Both the position numbers and the translations under genes were made by a program. Positions 50,425 through 59,683 of a stretch of DNA of 64,000 nucleotides are shown here, piece by piece (positions within the stretch are counted from its first letter, which is position 1; each line of letters starts with the position of its first letter). The notes under the pieces were generated by a model that was not told the origin of the DNA, made no database searches, and saw nothing but the letters and a program-made list of their open reading frames with translations. Source of the DNA: Flavobacterium sp. UBA7665 (lineage in GTDB: Bacteria; Bacteroidota; Bacteroidia; Flavobacteriales; Flavobacteriaceae); the NCBI GenBank assembly GCA_002483285.1, contig DLHP01000030.1, positions 280,701 to 344,700 on the forward strand. Direction: 5' to 3'.

Positions 50425-51006
50425 ATGAAGACTATTACTTTACTCGCAGCCGTCGCCTTGCTATCGGTAACCAACGCAAGCGCATCAACAGTAAACAGCC
50501 GCTTGGCTAACCCAATTGAAAGGCATTTTAGCTTTGACACACCGATTGAATTTACAGAAAAGGGCATTTTGTTTCTCGTTTTCCCAAATGGCGAATTTGA
50601 CTTCAATGCCGAGACATCTCGAAACGCTGGTATCGTTTACCGAAATGGCCACAGGAGCAACAACCAAACTTATGGCGTTGCACCAAACCGAGGTGTGATC
50701 ATCGAACACGATGCGCTCGGAAGGGTTCGCAGGATTGGGAACGTCTTTGTGAATTACGATGCGCAGAACAGGATCAAAAGAATCGGTTCGGTTTACATGA
50801 CCTACAACCGATTTGCCTTGTCACAGATTGGAAACCTAAGGATTGTCTACAACCGCAATGGCCAGATCATCAATATGATCGGTTCGGTTAAAGGCTATCG
50901 ATACAATGAAGAGAACAACGCCGATTGTAATTTTTATGAAAATCATAACAATTCGGGTGTTTATTATCGTACAAATGGCACAAAAGTTGCAATCACAAAA
51001 ATATAA
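50425..51006 (+). CDS. Exported protein with repeated R/K-x-IG-x-V/L-x-x-x-Y motif, 193 aa
   Basis: Start at the ATG at 50425 (MKTITLLAAVALLSVTNASA, signal peptide). A core of short repeats reads RRIGNVFVNYDAQN, KRIGSVYMTYNRFA, SQIGNLRIVYNRNG and MIGSVKGYRYN (about 105-165), each about 20 residues, like a small beta structure of YD-type repeats. It ends in an Asn-rich tail (NNADCNFYENHNNSG). The function is unknown; I recall similar short exported proteins in Flavobacterium. It is monocistronic, with a terminator downstream. Confidence 0.8.
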   Translation: MKTITLLAAVALLSVTNASASTVNSRLANPIERHFSFDTPIEFTEKGILFLVFPNGEFDFNAETSRNAGIVYRNGHRSNNQTYGVAPNRGVIIEHDALGRVRRIGNVFVNYDAQNRIKRIGSVYMTYNRFALSQIGNLRIVYNRNGQIINMIGSVKGYRYNEENNADCNFYENHNNSGVYYRTNGTKVAITKI

Positions 51007-51030
51007 AGTTGGTTAAATAATTGGTTGGTT

Positions 51031-51071
51031 TATCCCGTTGGTATTTCATATCAGCGGGATTTACTTTTTTA
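51031..51071 (+). terminator. Intrinsic terminator
   Basis: ATCCCGTTG / CAGCGGGAT stem (one G-T pair) with loop GTATTTCATAT, followed by TTACTTTTTT. Confidence 0.75.
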
Positions 51072-51076
51072 GGTGC

Positions 51077-52540
51077 TTAGCGGCGAATCCTGGAAATGAC
51101 CTTGCCAACTAATTCGTTCACTTCGGCCGATATGGCAAAACGGAAATTCAAATAGCCGTATACCAGCGTAATGAGTGTCGATTTTATTGCAATCGACACA
51201 ATCGGATGGAAATCAAAATCCCAGAAATAAAACAACACAAAAACCAGCGAAATAATCCCGAGCGACTTTACGGTATTCCTGGTAAACGGATACAAATTCA
51301 TCTTCCTGACAATAAACATCAGTTTGATCGTATTGTAGACGATCACAGAAATCAGCGTGGCCAAAGCCGAACCCACTATTCCAAACATCGGGATGAAAAG
51401 CATGTTGAGCCCAATCATCATAAATACAAGCAGCAGTCCAAAGAACAGCACCGAACGGTAATATTGGGTATTGAGAATAATTGCATTGTTGTTGCCCAAC
51501 ACCATATCGTAAAACTTAGACAGGCCAATGAGGAAAACCACGAGTAGACCGCCGCTGTATTCGGGCGGAATCAACAGATAGAGTTGCTTGATGTTGAGAA
51601 AAATCCCAAGCATGACCAGCCCACCAAAAACCTGTAAATTGATTGCACTCTTTTTGTACAAATCGTTGAGTTCGTCGAGCTTGTTCTCGCTCATGAGCTT
51701 GGCCGTAATCGGATAGATAATCTGCAACATCGCACGGCTCGGCACTGCAATGACCGTAGCAATGAAAATGGCCACCGAATACAAGGCGTTGCTGCTGATA
51801 TTCTCGTAAGCCGGAATCATGACTTTGTCAAAATCAAGCAACAGTACGGCCACGCTGCCCGACAAGATGATAAAAAAAGAATAGCCCACAATCTCCCTGA
51901 TGTTGTGCGGAACTTTAAACGACAAAACCGGCGCCTTCACGTACATGGCATAGATTTTCATCGCCAGGAATTGCAGGAGGTAGGCGCCACATAAGCCATA
52001 GATAAAACCATCTTTGCTGAGCCAATCCAAGTGCACAGCAAACAGCATGGCCATGACCACCACGCGCACCAGTACTTCACTGATGAAATTCCCAAACACC
52101 GACTGCATGTGCACCTTCACCCACGCATAGTACACCTCAAAATAGCCCATGAAAATCCCAATCAGCGGAATCAGCCATAAAAACGGGCGTATTGTTGGGT
52201 TACGCGCCAAAATAAAGTAGGCGATCTGGTCGTAAAAAAAGTAAGAAATTGCGGTGACGGGTATGATCAAAAATAACGGCATGAGCAGCATAAAGCTCAG
52301 GAATTTCTCGCGTTCGGCTTCGGATCTGCAGCGCGAATAGAATCGGATTAAAGTATTGTGTACGCCAAATGCCATCAGCGGCATCATGATGTTCGAGGCC
52401 GATAGTAAAAAAGCCACCATTCCGTAATGGGTCTTTCCTAAGAAATTGGTGTACAGGAACAACGCATTGCAGGCACCAATCCCAAAACCAAAATAGGTAA
52501 TGACCGTGTTTTTTACCGATTGGTTGATGACGATTCCCAT
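51077..52540 (-). CDS. Polysaccharide flippase (MATE/MVF-type, Wzx-like)
   Basis: 487 residues with about 14 membrane segments. The N-terminus INQSVKNTVITYFGFGIGACNALFLYTNFLG is characteristic of Wzx/oligosaccharide flippases. Conserved RFYSRCRSEAEREKFL and SRAMLQIIYPITAKLMSENKLDEL lie in the loops. It moves lipid-linked glycans to the outer face of the inner membrane. It lies 7 bases after the glycosyltransferase gene and with the YfhO-like gene forms a surface-glycan operon. Confidence 0.9.
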   Translation of the reverse strand: MGIVINQSVKNTVITYFGFGIGACNALFLYTNFLGKTHYGMVAFLLSASNIMMPLMAFGVHNTLIRFYSRCRSEAEREKFLSFMLLMPLFLIIPVTAISYFFYDQIAYFILARNPTIRPFLWLIPLIGIFMGYFEVYYAWVKVHMQSVFGNFISEVLVRVVVMAMLFAVHLDWLSKDGFIYGLCGAYLLQFLAMKIYAMYVKAPVLSFKVPHNIREIVGYSFFIILSGSVAVLLLDFDKVMIPAYENISSNALYSVAIFIATVIAVPSRAMLQIIYPITAKLMSENKLDELNDLYKKSAINLQVFGGLVMLGIFLNIKQLYLLIPPEYSGGLLVVFLIGLSKFYDMVLGNNNAIILNTQYYRSVLFFGLLLVFMMIGLNMLFIPMFGIVGSALATLISVIVYNTIKLMFIVRKMNLYPFTRNTVKSLGIISLVFVLFYFWDFDFHPIVSIAIKSTLITLVYGYLNFRFAISAEVNELVGKVISRIRR

Positions 52541-52547
52541 AAGGTAA

Positions 52548-53831
52548 TTAAGATCCTAGGATCAGTTGTGAAAGTTTCTGGGTGAGGTTCTTGCGCGAAT
52601 ATTGCTGTAAACCAACCGGGTAAGACTGTAGTTTCCCTTCCTTGTACGCTGCATAATGCTTCAGTATGGCTGCTTTAAGCTTGTCTTTTTCATCGTAGTC
52701 AAAGAACGCGCCGGTATTGGTTTCGGTGATGATATCGGCAAATTCTGATCCGCGCGGACCAATGGCAATAATCGGTCGTTCAGATACCATGTATTCGAAC
52801 AATTTGCCGGGTATGATACTAATGGTTTCTAGCGAATTAATCTCGATAAGCAGCAATACTTGCGATTTTTGCTGGTGTACGATTGCTTCCTGGTGCGATA
52901 CATAGCCAACCAGATTAAGGTAGTCGCCCAAAGTGTAGGCGTGGATGGTTTCAAGGATTTCCTGGCTGATGGTGCCGATAAGCTTGAGTTCGAAATCATC
53001 GGCAAATGCACTGTTTTCCTTTACTAATTCGGCGAGGCTTTGCCAAAGGATTTTTGGATTCCTTCCCGATAAAAACGACCCGATGTGCGCCAACGAGAAT
53101 TTGTCATCGAGCGTTTGCTTTGAAATCCCTTCGAAATCATAACCGTTCGTAATCACTTCAATGGGTTTATCGGTAATTTTACTGAATTCTAATTTCGTGA
53201 TCTTACTGGTTACAATGATCTTATCGGCAGTGTTGAGTACCTGCCGCTCCAGGATTTTATGTTTGTTTTCTGAATAGACCGACAATTTGAGCGATTTGTG
53301 GTAACCTATTGTTGTCCACGGATCGCGAAAATCGGCAAACCAACGCATGTGGAGTTTTTCCTTAAGCCCAAGCCCAATGAGGTGCATACTGTGCGGTGGT
53401 CCCGAGGTAATGACGGTATCAATCTGGTGCTCGCGGATGTACCGCTCAAGATAAGCCACCGAAGGCTTCACCCAAAAGACCCGCGCGTCAGGGATGAAGA
53501 AATTGCCGCGAACCCACAGCAGAAAACGCTCGGTAGAGGTCTGCCTTTTTTTATTGGCAATGATGCCCGAACTGATTTTCTTGGTTTTATCCTTTGAAAA
53601 AATCGACGCAAACCGATACGGTTCAAAAATGGGTTGTTTCAATATCGTGGTGCCTTCTGGTATTTCTGCCAGCAATGCCTTGTCAATAATGGGGTAGGTA
53701 GGATTCTCGGGCACGTATACGATGGGTTGCACACCAAAGTCCGGCAAATACTTAACAAATTTCAACCACCGCTGGACACCAGGCCCGCCGGCAGGAGGAA
53801 AATAATAAGTTATAATAAGGACTTTTTTCAT
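52548..53831 (-). CDS. Glycosyltransferase family 4
   Basis: 427 residues. The N-terminal domain opens KVLIITYYFPPAGGPGVQRWLKFVKYLP, the GT4 GGPGVQR loop. The donor domain has ITNGYDFEGI, AHIGSFLSGRNPKILW, LNLVGYVSHQEAI and IIPGKLFEYMVSERPIIAIGPRGSE (the E-x7-E region). GT-B fold, cytoplasmic, transfers a sugar from an NDP-sugar. The sugar and acceptor are unknown. It is between the flippase and the YfhO-like gene. Confidence 0.92.
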   Translation of the reverse strand: MKKVLIITYYFPPAGGPGVQRWLKFVKYLPDFGVQPIVYVPENPTYPIIDKALLAEIPEGTTILKQPIFEPYRFASIFSKDKTKKISSGIIANKKRQTSTERFLLWVRGNFFIPDARVFWVKPSVAYLERYIREHQIDTVITSGPPHSMHLIGLGLKEKLHMRWFADFRDPWTTIGYHKSLKLSVYSENKHKILERQVLNTADKIIVTSKITKLEFSKITDKPIEVITNGYDFEGISKQTLDDKFSLAHIGSFLSGRNPKILWQSLAELVKENSAFADDFELKLIGTISQEILETIHAYTLGDYLNLVGYVSHQEAIVHQQKSQVLLLIEINSLETISIIPGKLFEYMVSERPIIAIGPRGSEFADIITETNTGAFFDYDEKDKLKAAILKHYAAYKEGKLQSYPVGLQQYSRKNLTQKLSQLILGS

Positions 53832-53852
53832 CAGCTTGTTTAAATCGCAGTG

Positions 53853-56288
53853 CTATTTTTTAGATCCAAACCATTGTTTGCGCCTTTCCCAATACAAACC
53901 ACCTGCTACCAGGAACAACATTCCGATTGAGCTGGCAAGCGCGATGGTGCTCCCGGTTTTTACCACTTCGGGTTCAAATTTAAATTCGATGGTATGTTTC
54001 CCTGCCGGAATCTCAAGTGCGCGAAGTACATAATCGGCCCTGAAATGGTCTTTTGGCTTTCTGTCAATATAGGCATTCCACCCGTCTTTATAATACATTT
54101 CTGAAAAGACCGCGAGGCCGTTTTGCGTACTATTGGAAACGTATTTTAGGTAGTTGGGTTTGTATTTTTGTAAGGTGATCGTCGCCAAACTGTCCTTTTG
54201 AAAAGTGGTTGGATCGCTTTTAAATCGTGAACCGAACTCTTTTCTGTTGACCAATGCCACATTTTTAGTATCGAGGCTGTCGAGTGATTTCATTTCCTGG
54301 TCGGCCGATTCTGCCCATTTGATACTACTCACAAACCAGGCATTACCATTGATTTCGGGATTCTGCGACGCGAACGCCTTGCCTTCCTTATCGGTTTGGA
54401 TGATGTATTTCACATTGAGCATGTCAAGCACTTCCATATTGTTTTTGGCAATTTGGTAGTCAAACAACTGTTGGATTCTCCTTGGTTTGGCCGCATGGTA
54501 ACCGCCAAGGGATTTGTGAAAGTAAGAGGCACGCGCGCTAGACAAGTTTCCGTCGACTTCAAAAACACGGTAATGGGTCGTATCCTGTAAAATCTGAGCA
54601 TCAACGGGTGTTTCCTGAAAAGGCTCGTCTACTTCACGGGCATTGAGGAAGTCTTTTCCGCTCACATAATTCTTGTCGATAAAAAACAAATCGGCGACCA
54701 TCAACAATCCCACAAGGATTAGAGCGGTATTTTGCTTGAGTCGATCCTTGGTCAAAAGCCACAAGATACCAGCCGAGGCCAAGATGAAGAAAGCGCTCCG
54801 AAGCAAATCTGCCGAGTACAGGCTTTTGCGGTCTTCCGTAAGTGCGCTCACGAATTCAGGACCATAATTCTGGATGTAATATCCGTCATTACCGCCCGAG
54901 AAAGAAAACGAACCTTTGAAAATAAACAACAGAATCAAAGTACCCAGACACAATCCGGCTGTTTTGGCCAAATCTTTTATCCGGTCCTTGTCTTCCGATT
55001 TCAAAAAAGATTGCAAGCCCATGATGGCCAGAACCGGAACGCACAACTCAAGGATGACCTGGATGGATGAAACGGCGCGGAACTTATTATAGAGCGGTAC
55101 ATAATCAATAAAAAAATCGGTGAGTATAGAAAAATTCTTGCCCCAGGACAACAACAGCGAAACGATAGCACCAGCCAGGAACGCGTATTTTAATTTCCGC
55201 TTGTCATGGAACAAGGCCAACATCGCAAGGAAAAATACCACCGCTCCTATATAAGCCGGTGCCGCAACAATGGGTTGATCGCCCCAGTACAACGGGAGAC
55301 CCGATGTAAACTCGGCAGCCTGTGACTCAGGCACGCCCTGTTTGATCATAAAATCATACATGCTGCTCTGGGCGCCGAGGTTCTCGCTATTGGACCCTCC
55401 AAAAATTCGTGGCGCAATGAGGTCAAAACTTTCGGCAATGCCATAGCTGTATTCGGTGATGTATTCGTTAGAAAGCGCGTGGTCATTTCTGCTGGGACTG
55501 CCGTCGGCATTGAAGGTGAGCTCGGTCTTATCGCGCGTGCTGTACTTGGCGTACTCGGCGGTAGCCATCAAATTGGTGGCGTTGGCTCCGATGGCTAAAA
55601 TCCCTGCAACGGCAAAGATTCCCACGGCATAACCAATCGTCTTGAAATCCTTTTCCTTGATGTATTTGTAAATGAAATAAACCGATAAAACCAGTAGCAA
55701 TATCAGCAAGTAATAGGTCATCTGGAAATGGTTCGCGTTGATTTCGAGCGCCGCTGCAATCATCGTCAGGATAGCACCCAAAACGAACCTGCGCCTAAAT
55801 ACCAGCAACACTCCGGCCACAACCAGCGGCATATATGCTATTGCATGCGCCTTAGCATTGTGCCCAACTCCTAAAATGACAATAAGATAAGTAGACAAGC
55901 CAAAGGCAAGCGCACCTATGAAAGCCAATAAAGGCCTGGCTTTGAGCACGAGCATGAGCACGTAAAAACCTAGAAAATAAAGTAACAGGTAATCGGCAGG
56001 GCGAGGCAGGAATCGCAAGGCCGAATCGAGCATTTTGACATAATTGTGCGGGTAAGTCGCACCCAATTGATAGGTTGGCATCCCGCCAAAAGCGGCATTG
56101 GTCCAATAGGGTTCTGTGTTTGCCGTGGCCCTGAAATCATTTTGTTCCTTGGCCATCCCGATATATTGCATGATGTCCGACTGGAAAATCTTCTTGCCTT
56201 GCAATACGGGGTAAAAATAAATAAGTGAAATAGCGATAAAACCTACTATCGCAAAGAAGTGGGGATAAAACTTATCGAGTTTTTTCAT
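53853..56288 (-). CDS. YfhO-family membrane protein
   Basis: 811 residues from the ATG at 56288 (MKKLDKFYPHFFAIVGFIAISL). An ATG at 56321 would add a polar 11-residue leader. About 12-14 membrane segments precede a C-terminal periplasmic part. Conserved loops are QSDIMQYIGMAKEQNDFR (an acidic first loop) and FGGMPTYQLGATYPH, then APRIFGGSN, as in YfhO/GT-C-like proteins. C-terminal KYVSNSTQNGLAVFSEMYYKDGWNAYID is the family's end domain. YfhO of Gram-positives helps glycosylate teichoic acids; the substrate here is unknown. Confidence 0.88.
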   Translation of the reverse strand: MKKLDKFYPHFFAIVGFIAISLIYFYPVLQGKKIFQSDIMQYIGMAKEQNDFRATANTEPYWTNAAFGGMPTYQLGATYPHNYVKMLDSALRFLPRPADYLLLYFLGFYVLMLVLKARPLLAFIGALAFGLSTYLIVILGVGHNAKAHAIAYMPLVVAGVLLVFRRRFVLGAILTMIAAALEINANHFQMTYYLLILLLVLSVYFIYKYIKEKDFKTIGYAVGIFAVAGILAIGANATNLMATAEYAKYSTRDKTELTFNADGSPSRNDHALSNEYITEYSYGIAESFDLIAPRIFGGSNSENLGAQSSMYDFMIKQGVPESQAAEFTSGLPLYWGDQPIVAAPAYIGAVVFFLAMLALFHDKRKLKYAFLAGAIVSLLLSWGKNFSILTDFFIDYVPLYNKFRAVSSIQVILELCVPVLAIMGLQSFLKSEDKDRIKDLAKTAGLCLGTLILLFIFKGSFSFSGGNDGYYIQNYGPEFVSALTEDRKSLYSADLLRSAFFILASAGILWLLTKDRLKQNTALILVGLLMVADLFFIDKNYVSGKDFLNAREVDEPFQETPVDAQILQDTTHYRVFEVDGNLSSARASYFHKSLGGYHAAKPRRIQQLFDYQIAKNNMEVLDMLNVKYIIQTDKEGKAFASQNPEINGNAWFVSSIKWAESADQEMKSLDSLDTKNVALVNRKEFGSRFKSDPTTFQKDSLATITLQKYKPNYLKYVSNSTQNGLAVFSEMYYKDGWNAYIDRKPKDHFRADYVLRALEIPAGKHTIEFKFEPEVVKTGSTIALASSIGMLFLVAGGLYWERRKQWFGSKK

Positions 56289-56370
56289 ATCAAAGAAAGT
56301 GTTCCGGATTTTAAAGACCAAAAGTAGTCAAAAAAACCACTCAATAAGCGCGAAAAAACATCTAAATGTA

Positions 56371-56652
56371 TTATTCTATCTCCTCGTAATCCACGTATTC
56401 ACCTACTTTTTTGGTCTCACGCGGTTTGTCTGATTTTGGAGTTTGATAAGTGATTTCGTCGGCATTTGACTGGTACTGGTTTTGGTAACCCTCGTACGCC
56501 TGTCTTTGCTGTTGGAAGTTTTCACCTGCTTTTTCTACCGCCTTTTTCACGAGCACTGGTAAGAACAAGCGAGCGAGGAATTTAAAGACATAGTAAAACG
56601 CAACAGCGTAAAGTATGGTTTTCAAAAGACCGTTAAAAGAAGCGGTTTCCAT
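56371..56652 (-). CDS. DUF4834 family small membrane protein
   Basis: 93 residues. One membrane segment, about 8-35 (LKTILYAVAFYYVFKFLARLFLPVL), then a Gln-rich helix (FQQQRQAYEGYQNQYQS) and an acidic tail ending VDYEEIE. This matches DUF4834 of Bacteroidota. The function is unknown. It lies 82 bases upstream of the YfhO-like gene on the same strand. Confidence 0.8.
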   Translation of the reverse strand: METASFNGLLKTILYAVAFYYVFKFLARLFLPVLVKKAVEKAGENFQQQRQAYEGYQNQYQSNADEITYQTPKSDKPRETKKVGEYVDYEEIE

Positions 56653-56721
56653 GCGAAATTAATTTTTTCAAAAATAACAAATCCCAGTTTCAATCCCTCT
56701 TAAATAAATAATAAAATATAG

Positions 56722-56729
56722 TACATTTG
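56722..56729 (+). promoter_or_regulatory. Putative -7 box (TACATTTG)
   Basis: Exact TAnnTTTG match 36 bases upstream of the ATG at 56765, without a clear -33 TTG. Confidence 0.4.
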
Positions 56730-56764
56730 AAATGCGTTATAACCTGCAACTTTAAAACCTGCCT

Positions 56765-57763
56765 ATGTCTGCAATAAAGCCTCTTTTTACTACCGCATTG
56801 TTCTTTTTTTGTGCTGTGGGTTTTGCCCAGTTCACCGATGTAATCAACTCCAACAGGCCCGGAAAATCAATGGCCGCATTCTCTGTAGGAAAGACGGTTA
56901 TCCAGGCTGAGCTTGGCGCAAATGTCTACAAAGAAGATTACTACAATGACTTCGACGACTACACCAACGACTACAAAGGCGATGGCTGGCAATACGATAT
57001 GGCAGTGCGTTACGGCGCCTTTTTTGAACAGCTCGAGTTCATTGGCCAACTGGAATACCAGGCCGAGCATTACTCGCAAATCAATACCATTTACAGCAAA
57101 AGCCGTTCACTCAAGAATGCAACCATTGGCGCCAAGTTCCTGATTTACGATCCCGTGAAAAACTATGAGGCCAAACCCAATTTGTACAGCTGGAAAGCCA
57201 ACCACAAATTCAGTTGGAGACAATTTATTCCCGCCGTTGGCGTGTATGGTGGACTCAACTTCGATATGAGCAACAACAAATTTTTACGACCTGGAACACT
57301 CGCTAACAAAAAAATGAGCATCAAACTCATGGTACTTACCCAACACCAGTTTGGACGGTTTGTGTTGGTGAGTAACATTTTCCTGAACCGGTTTCCCGAA
57401 AAACGCAACATCGACTATATCGTAACCCTTACCCGAGGATTCAATCCAAGATGGTCAGGATTCATTGAAGGACAGGCGTACAACAGCGAGAATTATGGCG
57501 CAATGTTCAGGGTGGGTGCGGCTTACCTCGCATACGAAAACATCCAGATCGATGGCTCGATAGGCACCAACATACAAAACAACCCTTCATTGGTCGTGGG
57601 CGGAATCGGTGTTTCGTGGCGTTTCGACGACAACTACGAGGACGTTTACCTGCGCATCCCAAAAGAGAAAAAAAGCAAGGAAGACAAGAAAAAAGATAAG
57701 AAAAAAGAAAAAGCCAAAAAGCGCCTCGACGCCATCGAGAACGGCGAAAAAGTAAAAGAATGA
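56765..57763 (+). CDS. Outer-membrane beta-barrel, transporter/phenol-degradation-like family
   Basis: 332 residues. A signal peptide ends at about GFAQ. FTDVINSNRPGKSMAAFSVGKTVIQAELG opens the barrel, as in the MetA-pathway (PF13557-like) group. Strands such as MAVRYGAFFEQLEFIGQLEY, GLNFDMSNN and FVLVSNIFLNRF follow. The C-terminal tail is highly Lys-rich (EKKSKEDKKKDKKKEKAKKR, about 300-320) and not part of the barrel. Its stop overlaps the next start (ATGA), so it is coupled to the GNAT-like gene. The function is unknown. Confidence 0.8.
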   Translation: MSAIKPLFTTALFFFCAVGFAQFTDVINSNRPGKSMAAFSVGKTVIQAELGANVYKEDYYNDFDDYTNDYKGDGWQYDMAVRYGAFFEQLEFIGQLEYQAEHYSQINTIYSKSRSLKNATIGAKFLIYDPVKNYEAKPNLYSWKANHKFSWRQFIPAVGVYGGLNFDMSNNKFLRPGTLANKKMSIKLMVLTQHQFGRFVLVSNIFLNRFPEKRNIDYIVTLTRGFNPRWSGFIEGQAYNSENYGAMFRVGAAYLAYENIQIDGSIGTNIQNNPSLVVGGIGVSWRFDDNYEDVYLRIPKEKKSKEDKKKDKKKEKAKKRLDAIENGEKVKE

Positions 57764-58878
57764 TTACCGTTAAAGAAGTTACCGATAAAAAGTCATTAAA
57801 AGATTACGTCACTTTTCCGTTTGGGTTGTACAAAGACCATCCATATTGGGTGCCGCCTTTGATTGCCGATGAAATGGAGACGTTCGACAAAGCCAAAAAC
57901 CCAGCATTCCAAACGGCCGAAGCGCATTTTTTCCTCGCCTACAAAGACGACAAAATTGTAGGCCGGATTGCTGCCATCATTAACTGGAGCGAAGTCAACG
58001 ACCAAAAGAAAAGCAAAGTGCGTTTTGGTTGGTGGGATGTGATCGACGATATCGAGGTAAGTAAAGCCCTGTTGGAAAAAGTCTTTGAACTCGGGCGCAA
58101 ACACAATCTCGAACATGCAGAAGGCCCGATGGGATTCTCTAATCTCGAAAAAGTTGGCGTGCTTTCAGAAGGTTATGACAACATCGGTACCATGATTACC
58201 TGGTACAATTATCCGTATTACGTAACACACCTCGAGCAACTGGGTTTTGCGAAAGAAAAAGAATACCACGAAAGTTGGTTCCCGTTCAACGACATACCAA
58301 CCGATTTTTTTGAGAAAGCGCAGGTGATGATTTCAAAGCGTTACCAGCTCAAATCGCTCAACTTCACAAACACCAAAGACATTCTGCCTTACGTAGATAA
58401 GATGTTCGACTTGTTCAACACGGCCTACGCAAACCTCGCGTCATTCGTCGCGATTACCGATGTGCAAAAAGAATATTTCAAGAAAAAATACATCCCGTTC
58501 ATCAACCCCGAATACATCAAATTTGTGATGGACAAAGACGATAAAATGGTCGCTTTCAGTATTGTCATGCCCGATTTTTCGCACGCGCTGCAGAAAGCCA
58601 AGGGAAAATTATTCCCGTTTGGTTGGTACCACCTACTCCAGGCCCGAAAACACAGCAAGGCGGTTTTATTTTACCTGATTGGGATTTTGCCCGAATACCA
58701 AAGTAAAGGCGTCACGTCGATGATCTTCCACGAATACTACGAAACGTTTTCAAGACTCGGTATTACGCATTGCATCCGCACGCCCGAGCTCGAGGAAAAC
58801 CACGCCATCCACAACCTCTGGAAACATTTTAACCCAGAAGTACACCGCAAGCGCCGCACTTACCGTAAAGATTTGTAG
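57760..58878 (+). CDS. GNAT-like acyltransferase-fold protein, 372 aa
   Basis: Residues 1-30 (ITVKEVTDKKSLKDYVTFPFGLYKDHPYWVPPL) and FFLAYKDDKIVGRIAAIIN, EGPMGFS and GILPEYQSKGVTSMIFHEYYE (about 307-330) give the acetyl-CoA-binding pattern (Q-S-K-G-V) of GNAT enzymes. I recall the group (YghO-like) as often annotated 'GTP cyclohydrolase', which is not supported. It is cytoplasmic. The substrate is unknown. It overlaps the barrel gene by 4 bases, and its stop directly touches the stop of the convergent lipoprotein gene. Confidence 0.8.
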   Translation: MITVKEVTDKKSLKDYVTFPFGLYKDHPYWVPPLIADEMETFDKAKNPAFQTAEAHFFLAYKDDKIVGRIAAIINWSEVNDQKKSKVRFGWWDVIDDIEVSKALLEKVFELGRKHNLEHAEGPMGFSNLEKVGVLSEGYDNIGTMITWYNYPYYVTHLEQLGFAKEKEYHESWFPFNDIPTDFFEKAQVMISKRYQLKSLNFTNTKDILPYVDKMFDLFNTAYANLASFVAITDVQKEYFKKKYIPFINPEYIKFVMDKDDKMVAFSIVMPDFSHALQKAKGKLFPFGWYHLLQARKHSKAVLFYLIGILPEYQSKGVTSMIFHEYYETFSRLGITHCIRTPELEENHAIHNLWKHFNPEVHRKRRTYRKDL

Positions 58879-59334
58879 TTAGTTGCAATAGGTTTTTGCC
58901 AGGATGATTTTTCCATCGAAACGGAGTTTTTTGGTATCCTTGAAACTCACATTGCCTTGGTTGTCATCCACCACTTCCCCGTAACCTTCTATATAGTTTT
59001 TCCCTTTTTTGAGGAATGCCACTTCACGCACCGTGGCCGCGCCTTCTGACATAAAAGTATAAGCAGCTTTCAACGTATCGCCTACGATGAGCCCGGTGAG
59101 TTCACCTTGGTTGTCATCCTTCTCGAAAAAATTGTAATGCAATTGCCCTGACGTGACTTCATTACCCCTGAGCTCGAGGTTCATCGTGATGGTATCTTTA
59201 CCTAAAATTCCTTGGTAACATTCGTGTAGTAGGGGTGCCTCAACAGCAACAGGTTGTGGAGAAACAATCGGTTTCGGTTCATTTTTACAGGCAAACATTA
59301 CGAGTAAAAATGCAAAGGCGAGTACTTTTTTCAT
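58879..59334 (-). CDS. Small lipoprotein of unknown function, 151 aa
   Basis: Lipoprotein signal MKKVLAFAFLLVMFAC with Cys16. A Pro-rich linker (KNEPKPIVSPQPVAVEAP) precedes a compact beta domain: HECYQGILGKDTITMNLELRGNEVTSGQLHYNF split over about 38-70, EGAATVREVAFLKKGKNYIEGYG, and a C-terminal KTYCN. Two cysteines (in HECYQ and at TYCN) could form a disulfide. I know of no function. It is monocistronic, and its stop lies directly next to that of the GNAT-like gene. Confidence 0.8.
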   Translation of the reverse strand: MKKVLAFAFLLVMFACKNEPKPIVSPQPVAVEAPLLHECYQGILGKDTITMNLELRGNEVTSGQLHYNFFEKDDNQGELTGLIVGDTLKAAYTFMSEGAATVREVAFLKKGKNYIEGYGEVVDDNQGNVSFKDTKKLRFDGKIILAKTYCN

Positions 59335-59683
59335 ATCGTAGATTCAAATTCTGAACTTAAATTTACGGCTTTGAGCGCGTAGATATGAAAAATTAACACC
59401 GTTTTGTCACCCAAATCTTTTCGCTGCTTCAAAAGCATCGAGGCCAACAATGGTCTGTCAGGCACCTGATTTAAAATTTTATGAAACACTATAGTTTTCC
59501 TACATCTGCAGAATCTCAGAAATCATTAGGGAAAGTACCAGCCCCTCCCCAGTGCCAATCTAAGAATTCCCGACAACTTCCCGAAGCATAAATTCTACAG
59601 CTAACGTTAAACGTCAAACCGCTTAGCAACCATAAAAAAACCGCCCCAAAAGGAAGCGGTTTCATCTATAAAACAACAAAAGC
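59335..59683. other. Intergenic region upstream of the lipoprotein gene
   Basis: 349 bases with no credible gene. It holds the terminator of the alpha-oxoamine synthase gene (59632-59664) and otherwise nothing recognisable. A 36-codon frame at 59481-59591 is judged spurious. Confidence 0.5.
59632..59664 (-). terminator. Terminator of the alpha-oxoamine synthase gene
   Basis: AAACCGC / GCGGTTT stem with a long T run on the minus strand, 20 bases after the stop. Confidence 0.8.

Noticed and set aside
57760..58878. Name 'GTP cyclohydrolase'
   Set aside because: The sequence shows a GNAT-type Q-S-K-G-V acetyl-CoA motif, not the zinc and His motifs of cyclohydrolases.
59481..59591. 36-codon plus-strand frame (MKHYSFPTSAESQ...) in an intergenic region
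   Set aside because: Short, Pro/Ser-rich, no promoter or ribosome site, no known pattern.
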